Source of the DNA: an uncultured Prevotella sp.
GTDB lineage: Bacteria; Bacteroidota; Bacteroidia; Bacteroidales; Bacteroidaceae
NCBI GenBank assembly: GCA_934230965.1
Contig: CAKQFW010000040.1
Span: forward strand, 1-11,980
DNA length: 11,980 nt
Reading direction: 5' to 3'
Below are positions 1 to 6,100 of the stretch, piece by piece. Every line of letters begins with the position of its first letter. The first letter of the stretch is position 1. The notes below the pieces were generated by a model. That model saw only the letters and a list, made by a program, of their open reading frames with translations. It did not search any database and was not told the DNA's origin. A program made the position numbers and the translations under genes.

Positions 1-70
1 CCACATGTTCATAACGGTCGATATGAACACGCGCATCGACCGTTCCACGTGTTCATAACGGTCGATACGA
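1..70. repeat. Interleaved direct and inverted repeat at the left edge
   Basis: Two 26-bp direct copies lie at 1-26 and 45-70, differing at two positions by transitions (period 44 bp). Each contains the core AACGGTCGAT (13-22 and 57-66). A perfect inverted copy of that core, ATCGACCGTT, lies between them at 35-44. A second inverted pair is ATGAACACG (23-31) with CGTGTTCAT (48-56). The block can therefore fold into alternative hairpins. The first copy begins at base 1, so the array may continue beyond the window. No open reading frame explains it, and its function is unknown. Confidence 0.75.
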
Positions 71-96
71 GACAACTGACTGATGGGTTTTGCCAA

Positions 97-184
97 ATAC
101 TATGCTTATTTTTGCCCGATACTATGCTTGCTTTCACTCAATACTATGCTTGCTTTCACTCAATACTATGCTTGCTTTCACTCA
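97..184. repeat. Tandem repeat, four 22-bp units
   Basis: Units start at 97, 119, 141 and 163. All begin ATACTATGCTT. The last three are identical to each other, while the first differs in its second half, and the sequence just before 97 (TTTTGCCAA) resembles the end of that first unit. The period is 22 bp, about two helical turns and not a multiple of three, so it is not a coding repeat. It lies just past the 3' end of the response regulator gene. It could be a variable-number repeat. Iteron function is possible but nothing nearby resembles a replication gene. Confidence 0.9.
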
Positions 185-217
185 ACAAAAGGCGGCAATC
201 ACGGGGGCAATGGCACC

Positions 218-835
218 TTATGCCTTGATGTATCCGCACTTGATGGCATTGCGAATGAGCTCGGCCGAATTTTGCGCCCCCAACTTCTGCAAGATATGTT
301 TGCGATGATACTCGATAGTGTAATTAGACAGATAAAGCTCTTTTGCCATCTGCTGCGTGGTCAGTCCGTCGGCTATCATGCGCAGCACCTGTTGCTCGCG
401 CTTCGACAAGCTCAGTTGCGTACACTCATGTTTCTTCACATTGCCCATGCGCTTACTATAATAGTTGCGCCCATCAATTACCCGTTCTACGGCCGTGCGC
501 AGAGCACGCGTGTCGTCGCTCTTATGCACCACGGCAGCGGGGTTCATCTGTTCCATCTGAGCAAGGTTCCACAACTCGTCGTGCTGGGTATAAAAAATAA
601 TGGCAATATTGGGGTTATCATTACGCAATGCCGTTACAATGTCGAAGCCCGACATGTCGGGTAGCTCGATATCAACAATGGCTATATCGGCCACACGCTG
701 CTGCATCTGCTTAATAGCATCGGTACCCGTCTTGGCATCGCTTATGTGCAGGTGCTTCATATTGGCCAAAAGAGCCTTTATCCCCATAAGCACTATGGGG
801 TGGTCTTCGATGATAAGTATTTCAGTAACGTGCAT
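218..835 (-). CDS. NarL/FixJ-type DNA-binding response regulator
   Basis: Encodes 205 residues, the usual length for NarL-type regulators. The N-terminal receiver domain (about 1-120) shows the acidic pair E10-D11, phospho-acceptor D55 in the context IVDIELPD, conserved T83 and K105. A linker leads to a LuxR-type helix-turn-helix (about 140-200) with LSKREQQVLRMIADG at its start and a recognition-helix region around NYTIEYHRKHI. Phosphorylation of D55 by a partner kinase would control DNA binding. The partner is almost certainly the sensor kinase encoded just upstream on the same strand. I chose the start at 835 because the receiver then begins as in the family and a promoter box at 892-899 leaves a leader of about 50 nt. 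The in-frame ATG at 880 would add 15 unlike residues and leave almost no leader. Target genes cannot be told from sequence. Confidence 0.93.
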   Translation of the reverse strand: MHVTEILIIEDHPIVLMGIKALLANMKHLHISDAKTGTDAIKQMQQRVADIAIVDIELPDMSGFDIVTALRNDNPNIAIIFYTQHDELWNLAQMEQMNPAAVVHKSDDTRALRTAVERVIDGRNYYSKRMGNVKKHECTQLSLSKREQQVLRMIADGLTTQQMAKELYLSNYTIEYHRKHILQKLGAQNSAELIRNAIKCGYIKA

Positions 836-891
836 TTGTCGTAATGTCTTCTTATATATGTTTAGGCCACAAAAGGGCATTATCTCCTATA

Positions 892-899
892 CAAAAGTA
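892..899 (-). promoter_or_regulatory. Candidate -7 box for the response regulator gene
   Basis: On the minus strand this reads TACTTTTG, matching the Bacteroidota -7 consensus TAnnTTTG. Predicted transcription start is near 885, about 50 nt before the ATG at 835. No convincing -33 TTTG lies about 19 bp further upstream, so this may be a weak or activator-dependent promoter. It would let the regulator be expressed separately from the kinase. Confidence 0.5.
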
Positions 900-959
900 C
901 GAAGATTTTGCCTTATCCTAAAATAAGAAGGCCGAAAAGTGGAACCGATGAGCCTAAAA

Positions 960-975
960 CTACTGAATTCAGTAG
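960..975. promoter_or_regulatory. Perfect 16-bp palindrome, candidate operator
   Basis: CTACTGAATTCAGTAG is perfectly self-complementary and has no T-run after it, so it resembles a dimer-binding site more than a terminator. It lies in the 177-bp gap between the kinase and regulator genes, roughly 60-75 bp upstream of the candidate -7 box of the regulator. That position suits an activator site, possibly the regulator's own. Binding by that protein is inference. Confidence 0.35.
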
Positions 976-1012
976 GTACAGTTAAGTCCAAACAGCCCCT
1001 ACCCACAGACTT

Positions 1013-2881
1013 TTAAGCTGGCTGATGCAGCGTAACGCTTACGCTGTAGCCCTTGCCCGAGGCGCCCACTACCAGCTGAGCACCTATACTTTCGGCACGC
1101 TGGCGCATTGAGTCGAGGCCACGGCCTTGCGAGGCTCCGCCCAAAAGTGTGCCCTCATTATAGATAGTGAGCTGCGTGTGGGCACCACGATGCACCAAGG
1201 TAACGGCGGCATGGGTGGCGGTGGTGTGGGTAAGCACATTGCTCAGCGCCTCTTGCACAATGCGGTATAGCTGGTAGGCGTAGTGCGGGTTAATGTGTTG
1301 CCAGCCCACCCCCTCGGCATGATAGGTTATCGGTATCAGGTCGGCCATGTGGCGAGTATAGTCGGCCAGCACATCGTTCAGCGTTACGAGGTCAAACTTG
1401 GGCGGCATCATCTCGTGCGAGATGCGGCGCACCTCGTTACGAAGGGTGCCCAACTGGTCGATGGCTTGCGCCTCGCTTACATCGCCACTGCGCAGGCGCA
1501 TGCCCAGAGCTAAGAGGTCGTTACAGATGCCATCGTGCAGCTCGCGACCCAAGCGTATGCGTTCGGCCTCTAAACCATCAATATAACACTTTGAGCGGGC
1601 CATGGCCATTTGGCGTTTTAGCTGTCGGCGGCGCACCCACAGCAGCACGATGGTAAGGCTGAGCAGCGCCACCACGATGGCCGACACGGCTGTGCGCTGG
1701 GCACTGCGACGTTGCAAGCGCGTTATCTCAAGTTGTTTCTCACGGGTTTGCAGCTTTACGCTGAGCTCTGACAGCTGCTGGTGCACCTCGCTACTGGCAA
1801 TGCTGTCTTGCTGCTGGGTGGCCAGTGCCTCTTCGTGCCATGCCTCGCGATACTGGTTTAAGGCAGCGTAGCAGCGAGCCTTAAAGCGGTGCAGGTGATA
1901 GGGCAAGACTACGGTTTTCTGCTTGTCAAGGGTGTCAAAGCCCTGGGCAATGGCCAGCGCCTGAGCATACTGACCCTTGTCGGCCAGCACGTTCATCTCG
2001 GCTTCGTGTATGCCTTGCGCCTGAATGCTGTAGGGCGGCACCAACTTCAGTAGCGGCTTGGCCTGTGCCAGATATTGTTCGGTGGCCTTAACATCGTTCA
2101 TGGCACGTGTGGTGTAGAGCAGATTGCTCACCACCTTCAGTTGTAACTGGGCGTGCCCCATGGCCGTAGCCTCTTGCCAGGCGTGTATGAGCATGGGCCG
2201 TGCCTCCTGATAACGCTGCATACGGCACAGCGTGATGCCCTCGTTGGCAATGGCCGAAAAAAGTTCTATCGAGTCGGCCGCACGTCGAGCGGCTTGCTGG
2301 GCACGGTGCGAGAGCGCTAAACTCTCTTCATAACGCTTATTGTCGCAGTAAAGCACCGTCATGTTATTGCACAGATAGGCAATGGCATCTTGCGCATCAA
2401 CATCGGTGGTGTCGGCCTTCATAGCCTCGTTTATGCCCACCTCATAACATACGGCGGCCGAATCGTTCATGCCCTGTCGGCGGTAAGCAATGCCCACATT
2501 GCCACATATCACGGCAAAGTCGGCGGGCGCTATCTGGCCTCGACACAGAGCCATGGCCTGTCTACCCTTTTGTAGGGCTTCGGCCAACTTGCCTTGCTGC
2601 ACATACGAGGCGCACCACTCGGCATACAGAAAGCCACGGGTGCTGTCGGTGACATCGGTAAAGGCAAGGCCACGACGAATGAGAGCTTGGGCCGAGTCGA
2701 ACTGCCCATTGCAGTTCAGCTGCATGGCTTGCTCAAAACATTGGTAGGCTTGCTGTTCTTGATCAGACGGTTTGCTGCCCGTGCGATGGCAACCCGCCAA
2801 GACGAGAACGAGGCATACGACAAAGGGCACCAGCATGGTGAGGGGCGACAAGGGGCTATGATGTTTAGTGAGTATAGGCAT
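1013..2881 (-). CDS. TPR-containing sensor histidine kinase (HisKA_3 type)
   Basis: 622 residues. The N-terminus has a hydrophobic signal (about 16-30) ending in a lipobox-like LAGC with C31. A helical region of TPR-like repeats follows (about 42-360, with units around 120-150, 170-200 and 210-240), then a coiled coil (about 366-395), one membrane helix (397-416) and the kinase core. The dimerisation/phosphotransfer helix carries H449 in RELHDG, typical of HisKA_3 kinases that pair with NarL regulators. The ATPase domain (about 535-620) has the N-box EALSN (544-548) and a glycine-rich QGRGL (585-589). The usual Asp-Asn-Gly box reads Asn-Glu-Gly (575-577). Topology implies a periplasmic TPR sensor and a cytoplasmic kinase. 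The ligand is unknown. ATG at 2836 is an alternative start that would remove 15 residues and place the signal peptide at the very N-terminus. No promoter box was seen directly upstream. Confidence 0.92.
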   Translation of the reverse strand: MPILTKHHSPLSPLTMLVPFVVCLVLVLAGCHRTGSKPSDQEQQAYQCFEQAMQLNCNGQFDSAQALIRRGLAFTDVTDSTRGFLYAEWCASYVQQGKLAEALQKGRQAMALCRGQIAPADFAVICGNVGIAYRRQGMNDSAAVCYEVGINEAMKADTTDVDAQDAIAYLCNNMTVLYCDNKRYEESLALSHRAQQAARRAADSIELFSAIANEGITLCRMQRYQEARPMLIHAWQEATAMGHAQLQLKVVSNLLYTTRAMNDVKATEQYLAQAKPLLKLVPPYSIQAQGIHEAEMNVLADKGQYAQALAIAQGFDTLDKQKTVVLPYHLHRFKARCYAALNQYREAWHEEALATQQQDSIASSEVHQQLSELSVKLQTREKQLEITRLQRRSAQRTAVSAIVVALLSLTIVLLWVRRRQLKRQMAMARSKCYIDGLEAERIRLGRELHDGICNDLLALGMRLRSGDVSEAQAIDQLGTLRNEVRRISHEMMPPKFDLVTLNDVLADYTRHMADLIPITYHAEGVGWQHINPHYAYQLYRIVQEALSNVLTHTTATHAAVTLVHRGAHTQLTIYNEGTLLGGASQGRGLDSMRQRAESIGAQLVVGASGKGYSVSVTLHQPA

Positions 2882-2907
2882 AGAATGATGGCATATTGAA
2901 ACGGCAA

Positions 2908-2944
2908 AGGGGCAATACCCATCTTGTTAGTGGATATTGCCCCT
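2908..2944 (-). terminator. Intrinsic terminator after rpsO
   Basis: The arms GGGGCAATA (2909-2917) and TATTGCCCC (2935-2943) pair perfectly. They extend by one A-T pair outward and, after one mismatch, by CCA/TGG inward. On the minus strand the stem is followed by a short broken T-run (TTTGCCGTTT). It lies 30 bp beyond the rpsO stop codon and 27 bp before the kinase start, so it should insulate the two genes, perhaps with some read-through. Confidence 0.7.
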
Positions 2945-2973
2945 CGTGTTGCGTTAAGCAAATGGGTGCGCTA

Positions 2974-3243
2974 TTACTTGCGGAGGCCGAGGGCCTTGAT
3001 GATAGCACGATAGCGATTGATGTCGCGGTCGTACAGATAGTCGAGCAATGCGCGGCGCTTTCCTACCAGCTGTGTCAAAGAACGTGCGGTAGTATAATCT
3101 TTACGGTTCTTCTTCAGATGCTCCGTCAAATGGGAAATACGGTATGAGAACAATGCTATCTGGCTCTCAGCTGAACCAGTATCAGTGTTAGACTTTCCGT
3201 ACTGTCCAAAGATCTCTTGTTTTTTTGCTTGATCTAAATACAT
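2974..3243 (-). CDS. rpsO: 30S ribosomal protein S15
   Basis: 89 residues, exactly the usual length of bacterial S15. It is a primary binder of 16S rRNA in the central domain of the small subunit and contributes to a bridge to the 50S subunit. Family hallmarks are visible: TDTGSAESQ (20-28), the helix HLTEHLKKNRKDY (38-50), RRALLDYLYDRD (63-74) and the C-terminal GLRK. The gene stands alone, with its own promoter (3288-3295) and terminator (2908-2944). In many bacteria rpsO sits next to pnp, which is not present here. The leader between promoter and ATG is very AT-rich with no Shine-Dalgarno sequence, as usual in Bacteroidota. I see no clear S15 autoregulatory pseudoknot, but the leader is only about 40 nt long. 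Confidence 0.98.
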   Translation of the reverse strand: MYLDQAKKQEIFGQYGKSNTDTGSAESQIALFSYRISHLTEHLKKNRKDYTTARSLTQLVGKRRALLDYLYDRDINRYRAIIKALGLRK

Positions 3244-3287
3244 AGAAAAATTAAATTAAAATATTATGTTTTGCTAAAATGCGGATG

Positions 3288-3295
3288 CAAAGGTA
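3288..3295 (-). promoter_or_regulatory. -7 promoter box of rpsO
   Basis: Minus-strand TACCTTTG is an exact match to TAnnTTTG, 44 bp before the rpsO ATG. Predicted transcription start is near 3281. A matching -33 TTTG is not seen at the usual 19-20 bp spacing. Confidence 0.65.
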
Positions 3296-3482
3296 CGCAT
3301 TTTTATTCATAACGCCCTAATATTCAAAGGCGAAAAGCCATTATTTAACATATTTTTCAATATATCTTCAGCTTCTCGCCTCGGTATATTCATGTTATTT
3401 GCTCCTCTACGCCATCTTGGCTATGAACATTAACGGGAGATAAAACGATGCCCATAAAGAAGCGTTGCCCATTAAAAAACCA
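3296..3482. other. Non-coding stretch with two doubtful mini-ORFs
   Basis: This forms part of the 386-bp gap between rpsO and luxS. On the minus strand, 3393-3307 could encode 28 residues beginning MNIPRREAED, with GGAG (3402-3405) 8 nt before the ATG. Just upstream, 3472-3407 could encode a hydrophobic 21-residue peptide beginning MGNASLWASFYLPL. Neither resembles a protein family I know. Shine-Dalgarno sites carry little weight in Bacteroidota, and ORFs this short arise by chance. They may be relics of a lost gene. Nothing else was recognised here. Confidence 0.15.
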
Positions 3483-3584
3483 AACAACATTAAACAATAA
3501 AAGGACAACAAGAACAACATTTTTAATACTATTAAGTAAGAAAACGATGTTGTTTTTGTTGTCCTTTTGTTGTTCAGCGTTGTT
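3483..3584 (-). terminator. Long hairpin downstream of luxS, probable intrinsic terminator
   Basis: The arms 3483-3520 and 3547-3584 pair along 38 positions with only five imperfect pairs (3490, 3492, 3498, 3512 and 3489 with their partners), all transition differences. The longest uninterrupted helices are 3499-3511 with 3556-3568 (13 bp) and 3513-3520 with 3547-3554 (8 bp). The loop can fold further (TACT 3527-3530 with AGTA 3535-3538). On the minus strand the stem is followed within a few bases by six T residues (3479-3474), as expected of a terminator for luxS. The arms are built from CAACA-like words. The stem is far longer than an ordinary terminator needs. Confidence 0.6.
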
Positions 3585-3601
3585 GTTTTATCACAGAAAA
3601 G

Positions 3602-3625
3602 AGCTTTTACTTTTGTATGAAAGCT
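3602..3625 (-). terminator. Short hairpin directly after luxS
   Basis: AGCTTT (3602-3607) pairs with AAAGCT (3620-3625) around a 12-nt loop, 5 bp past the luxS stop codon. On the minus strand it is followed by CTTTTC. The stem is short and AU-rich, so it is a weak candidate compared with the long hairpin at 3483-3584. Confidence 0.25.
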
Positions 3626-3629
3626 GACA

Positions 3630-4109
3630 TTAACCCGGATAATTCAGGTTGGCGGGCTGAGCGTTCTCCAGCACTTCGTCAACATACTTGCGGGCTTCCC
3701 AACGTGCCATGGGTAGGTCGTGCAGCAGCCAGTTGCCACAATCTTTGGGTGCAGCGCCAGGAATTTCGCCCTCAAAGTTGGCTACAAAGTTGAAGGTACG
3801 CTTCATCAGCTCAACGATATCCTCCGACTTCAGGTCGCCCTTCATCAGCAGATAGTTGCCTGTGAGGCAGCCCATGGGGCCCCAATATATAATGCTGTCT
3901 TTCCACTCGGGGTCGTTGCGCAGATAGGTAGCCGCCAGATGCTCAATAGTGTGCAGGGCTCCAGGATGCAAGGCGGGCTCGCGGTTTGGCTCTTTCATAC
4001 GAATGTCGAAGGTAGTTACTACCTCACCGCCCACGATATCTTTTCGGCTTACATAGATGCCACGCAACAGGCGGTTGTGGTCAATGGTAAAACTGGGTAT
4101 CTTATCCAT
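3630..4109 (-). CDS. luxS: S-ribosylhomocysteine lyase (LuxS)
   Basis: 159 residues, normal for LuxS. The enzyme converts S-ribosylhomocysteine to homocysteine and 4,5-dihydroxy-2,3-pentanedione, the precursor of autoinducer-2, in the cytoplasm as a metal-dependent homodimer. The metal-binding motif HTIEH gives H53 and H57 with E56 between them. The third ligand is C124 in DCGNW. The catalytic cysteine is C81 in GPMGCLTGNYL. The N-terminal FTIDHNRL segment is also typical. All key residues are present, so the enzyme should be active. It lies 122 bp downstream of mtnN, whose product is its substrate, on the same strand. No clear promoter box was seen in that gap, which suggests co-transcription from aroB. 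The gene is followed by hairpins that probably end the transcript. Confidence 0.98.
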   Translation of the reverse strand: MDKIPSFTIDHNRLLRGIYVSRKDIVGGEVVTTFDIRMKEPNREPALHPGALHTIEHLAATYLRNDPEWKDSIIYWGPMGCLTGNYLLMKGDLKSEDIVELMKRTFNFVANFEGEIPGAAPKDCGNWLLHDLPMARWEARKYVDEVLENAQPANLNYPG

Positions 4110-4197
4110 AATATATTGTTTCGTTTATTGATTGATATTTTTGTTTATTATATGTAATTGAGGGGAATGAAGACTTTGAAACGAGCTTATCACATCC

Positions 4198-4235
4198 TCA
4201 AAAGAAACGTTTGCTCTTATCAAAAGAAGCGTTAG
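4198..4235. repeat. Two direct repeats, 22 bp apart, between mtnN and luxS
   Basis: TCAAAAGAAACGTT at 4198-4211 recurs at 4220-4233 with one change (A to G). The period is 22 bp, and the second copy runs into the mtnN stop codon. Two same-face sites two helical turns apart could bind a regulator upstream of luxS, but this is inference from spacing only. On the minus strand each copy reads TTCTTTTG, one base off the TAnnTTTG promoter box. Confidence 0.35.
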
Positions 4236-4915
4236 ATAGCCTCAAGAAAATGCTTTGTTACCTGGAATGAGCCATCGGCCATTCGAGCCCAAAAGTCGAA
4301 ATACATCTGTGCTTTGTTGTCGCGCAAGGGCACATCGCTCACAATGCGGAACGAGATAAACGGCACTTTATAGATGTGACAGGTTTGAGCTATAGAGCAG
4401 CTCTCCATGTCAACAGCCATAGCTTCGGGGAAGTGTGATACGATGTCGCGCATCTTGTCGCGCGAGTCGACAAACCACTCACCGCTCACCACCAAGCCTT
4501 TCACCACCTTTACATCACAGGCAAGGTTCATGGCCTTCTCTACCAGGTGGGCAGGCGAGGCAAAGCGCTCGGGCATACCCATTATCTGTCCGTAGGCTTG
4601 CTCGGTGCCACAATAGGCATCGTGGTAGCAACACTCGGTGCTGACCACCACATTGCCCACCTCGAGCAAGGGGTCGGCACCACCAGCACAGCCCGACGAA
4701 ATAATGAGGTCGGGATGATAATTGTCTATCATCTCAACGGTGCCAACGGCCGAATTCACTTTACCGATGCCACACTTCTGCATCACTACCTTTTTGTCTC
4801 CTATTGTGCCTATGATAAAGTCTTTGCCATTCTTGCGCTCTACCGTGGGGTCGGTCAGCAGGGTGCGTAGCTGGGCCAGCTCTTTATCCATCGCAATAAT
4901 AACACCAATTGTCAT
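4232..4915 (-). CDS. mtnN: 5'-methylthioadenosine/S-adenosylhomocysteine nucleosidase
   Basis: 227 residues from the chosen start. The enzyme cleaves adenine from methylthioadenosine and S-adenosylhomocysteine in the cytoplasm; the second reaction yields S-ribosylhomocysteine, the substrate of LuxS. It belongs to the PNP/UDP phosphorylase fold. Visible hallmarks are the N-terminal IGVIIAMDKE with general-acid/base-region Glu at 12, the glycine-rich SGCAGG (about 74-79), VDMES with the ribose-contacting Glu (171), and VSDVP with the catalytic Asp (194). Starting at the second of two adjacent ATG codons (4915, not 4918) places the first Glu at residue 12, as in the Escherichia coli enzyme. The gene lies 61 bp downstream of aroB from this start and 122 bp upstream of luxS, all on one strand. 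The older symbol is pfs. All expected active-site residues are present. Confidence 0.95.
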   Translation of the reverse strand: MTIGVIIAMDKELAQLRTLLTDPTVERKNGKDFIIGTIGDKKVVMQKCGIGKVNSAVGTVEMIDNYHPDLIISSGCAGGADPLLEVGNVVVSTECCYHDAYCGTEQAYGQIMGMPERFASPAHLVEKAMNLACDVKVVKGLVVSGEWFVDSRDKMRDIVSHFPEAMAVDMESCSIAQTCHIYKVPFISFRIVSDVPLRDNKAQMYFDFWARMADGSFQVTKHFLEAI

Positions 4916-4951
4916 CATGTATGTATATCTGTATATAGTTATTTCTTGTTT

Positions 4952-4971
4952 TACCTATGCTTTGTTAGGTA
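4952..4971 (-). other. Small hairpin between aroB and mtnN
   Basis: TACCTA (4952-4957) pairs with TAGGTA (4966-4971) around an 8-nt loop, directly after the aroB stop codon. There is no T-run on the minus strand after it, so it is unlikely to terminate. It could influence processing or stability of an aroB-mtnN-luxS transcript. Confidence 0.3.
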
Positions 4972-4976
4972 TATCG

Positions 4977-6026
4977 TTAGCCCTCTCGCAAGAAGTCGAG
5001 CGCCTCAAATATCTCTTCCTTCGTGGCTGTTTGGTTGATACGTATGTCGCCAATGTTGCCCAAGAGGGTGAAGTTGATGTGGTCGGCCGTGTTCTTTTTG
5101 TCGTGCTTCATGAGGGCGAACAGGGTTTCGTAGTCGTCGCACGTGATGGGGAGCTTAGGATAATGGGCGTTGATGTATTGCACCGTTTGGCGTAACACGT
5201 CGGTGGGGAAGCCCACCTTGGCGGCGCTGAGATACAACTCGCACACCAATCCATAGGCCACAGCGTAGCCATGCAGCACGGGCTGACCTTTTTGCATAGC
5301 CCACGACTCGAGGGCATGACCTATTGTGTGACCCAAGTTTAGGGCCTTGCGTATGCCTTTTTCTAAAGGGTCGACGGTAACAATGTGCTCTTTCACCTTT
5401 ACCGATTGGGCCACCATGTCTTGCAAGGCATGCAAGTCGGGGTGATCGAGGTCGAAGTTTAAGTGCTGCGCCCACATATCGCGGGTGCTAATAAGGGCAT
5501 GTTTCAGCATTTCTCCATAGCCCGAGCACAGGTTTTCGTGGTCGAGGGTTGCCAAAAACTGTGTGTTGAGAATGACGTAACGGCTGTCGTTAAACACGCC
5601 TACCTCGTTCTTCAGGCCATTAAAGTTGATGCCTGTTTTTCCGCCTACCGAGGCGTCGACCATAGCCAGCAAGGTGGTGGGAATGTTGATAAAGTCGATG
5701 CCACGCTTGAAAGTAGAGGCAGCAAAGCCACCAAGGTCGGTTACCATGCCTCCGCCCAGATTGATAAGGCACGAGTGGCGCGTGGCTCCTTGGTTGCCTA
5801 AGGCTTGCCACACGGTTATCACCTGGGTGATGTCTTTGTGCATATCGGTGGGGGCTATCTCAATAACATGTGCGTTGCGCAAGCTAAAAAAGCTGCTCAC
5901 CACGGGCCAGCACAGGGCTTTTGTGGTGCTATCGACCAAAACAAACACGCGGTCGTGCTCGCACTCAGAAATGGCTACGGCCAATTCTTCTTCTAAATGT
6001 TTTGAAATAATAATTCTCTGCTCCAT
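4977..6026 (-). CDS. aroB: 3-dehydroquinate synthase
   Basis: 349 residues, typical length. It is the second enzyme of the shikimate pathway: it converts DAHP to 3-dehydroquinate using NAD+ and a divalent metal, in the cytoplasm. The NAD-binding region is seen as NLGGGMVTDLGGF (89-101), followed by the FKRG segment (106-109) and PTTLLAMVDASVGGKTGIN (116-134), which includes the conserved lysine K130. Metal ligands match E172 in GYGEMLKH, H233 in LGHTIGHALE, and H252 in LHGYAVAYG. The gene is preceded by a well-formed promoter (6059-6089) and followed 58-61 bp later by mtnN, so it probably heads an operon that also carries mtnN and luxS. No other shikimate gene is present in the window. Nothing suggests loss of activity. 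Confidence 0.98.
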   Translation of the reverse strand: MEQRIIISKHLEEELAVAISECEHDRVFVLVDSTTKALCWPVVSSFFSLRNAHVIEIAPTDMHKDITQVITVWQALGNQGATRHSCLINLGGGMVTDLGGFAASTFKRGIDFINIPTTLLAMVDASVGGKTGINFNGLKNEVGVFNDSRYVILNTQFLATLDHENLCSGYGEMLKHALISTRDMWAQHLNFDLDHPDLHALQDMVAQSVKVKEHIVTVDPLEKGIRKALNLGHTIGHALESWAMQKGQPVLHGYAVAYGLVCELYLSAAKVGFPTDVLRQTVQYINAHYPKLPITCDDYETLFALMKHDKKNTADHINFTLLGNIGDIRINQTATKEEIFEALDFLREG

Positions 6027-6058
6027 AATTCTTCTAACCTAACATACTTAATCGCGTA

Positions 6059-6089
6059 CAAAGTTACAGTTATTCTGATAAACAACAAA
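6059..6089 (-). promoter_or_regulatory. Bacteroidota-type promoter of aroB
   Basis: On the minus strand, a -33 TTTG (6089-6086) and a -7 TAACTTTG (6066-6059) are separated by 19 bp, the canonical arrangement. Predicted transcription start is near 6052, giving a leader of about 25 nt before the aroB ATG. It is the best-formed promoter in the window and probably drives aroB-mtnN-luxS. Confidence 0.75.
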
Positions 6090-6100
6090 AGAAAGGCAAC

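Noticed and set aside
97..184. CRISPR array or plasmid iteron origin
   Set aside because: The 22-bp units are contiguous with no spacers, so it is not CRISPR. No Rep gene, DnaA boxes or AT-rich melting region is associated, so an origin is unsupported.
83..664. Plus-strand open frame of 193 codons
   Set aside because: It runs through the non-coding 22-bp tandem repeats and then antisense to the well-supported response regulator; the product resembles no family.
218..880. Longer start (880) for the response regulator
   Set aside because: It adds 15 residues unlike receiver domains, and the likely transcription start near 885 would leave almost no leader; 835 fits the family start.
3483..3584. 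Insertion-sequence remnant with terminal inverted repeats
   Set aside because: The arms enclose only 26 bp with no transposase fragment, and no flanking target-site duplication is apparent; a terminator or small palindromic element fits better.
3608..3615. Plus-strand TACTTTTG promoter-like box
   Set aside because: It would drive antisense transcription into luxS with no plus-strand gene downstream and has no -33 partner; it is probably chance in an AT-rich gap.
3630..4918. Quorum-sensing system including an AI-2 receptor
   Set aside because: Only the metabolic enzymes MtnN and LuxS are present. No LuxP, LsrB or dCACHE-type receptor is in the window, and linking the two-component system to AI-2 would be speculation.
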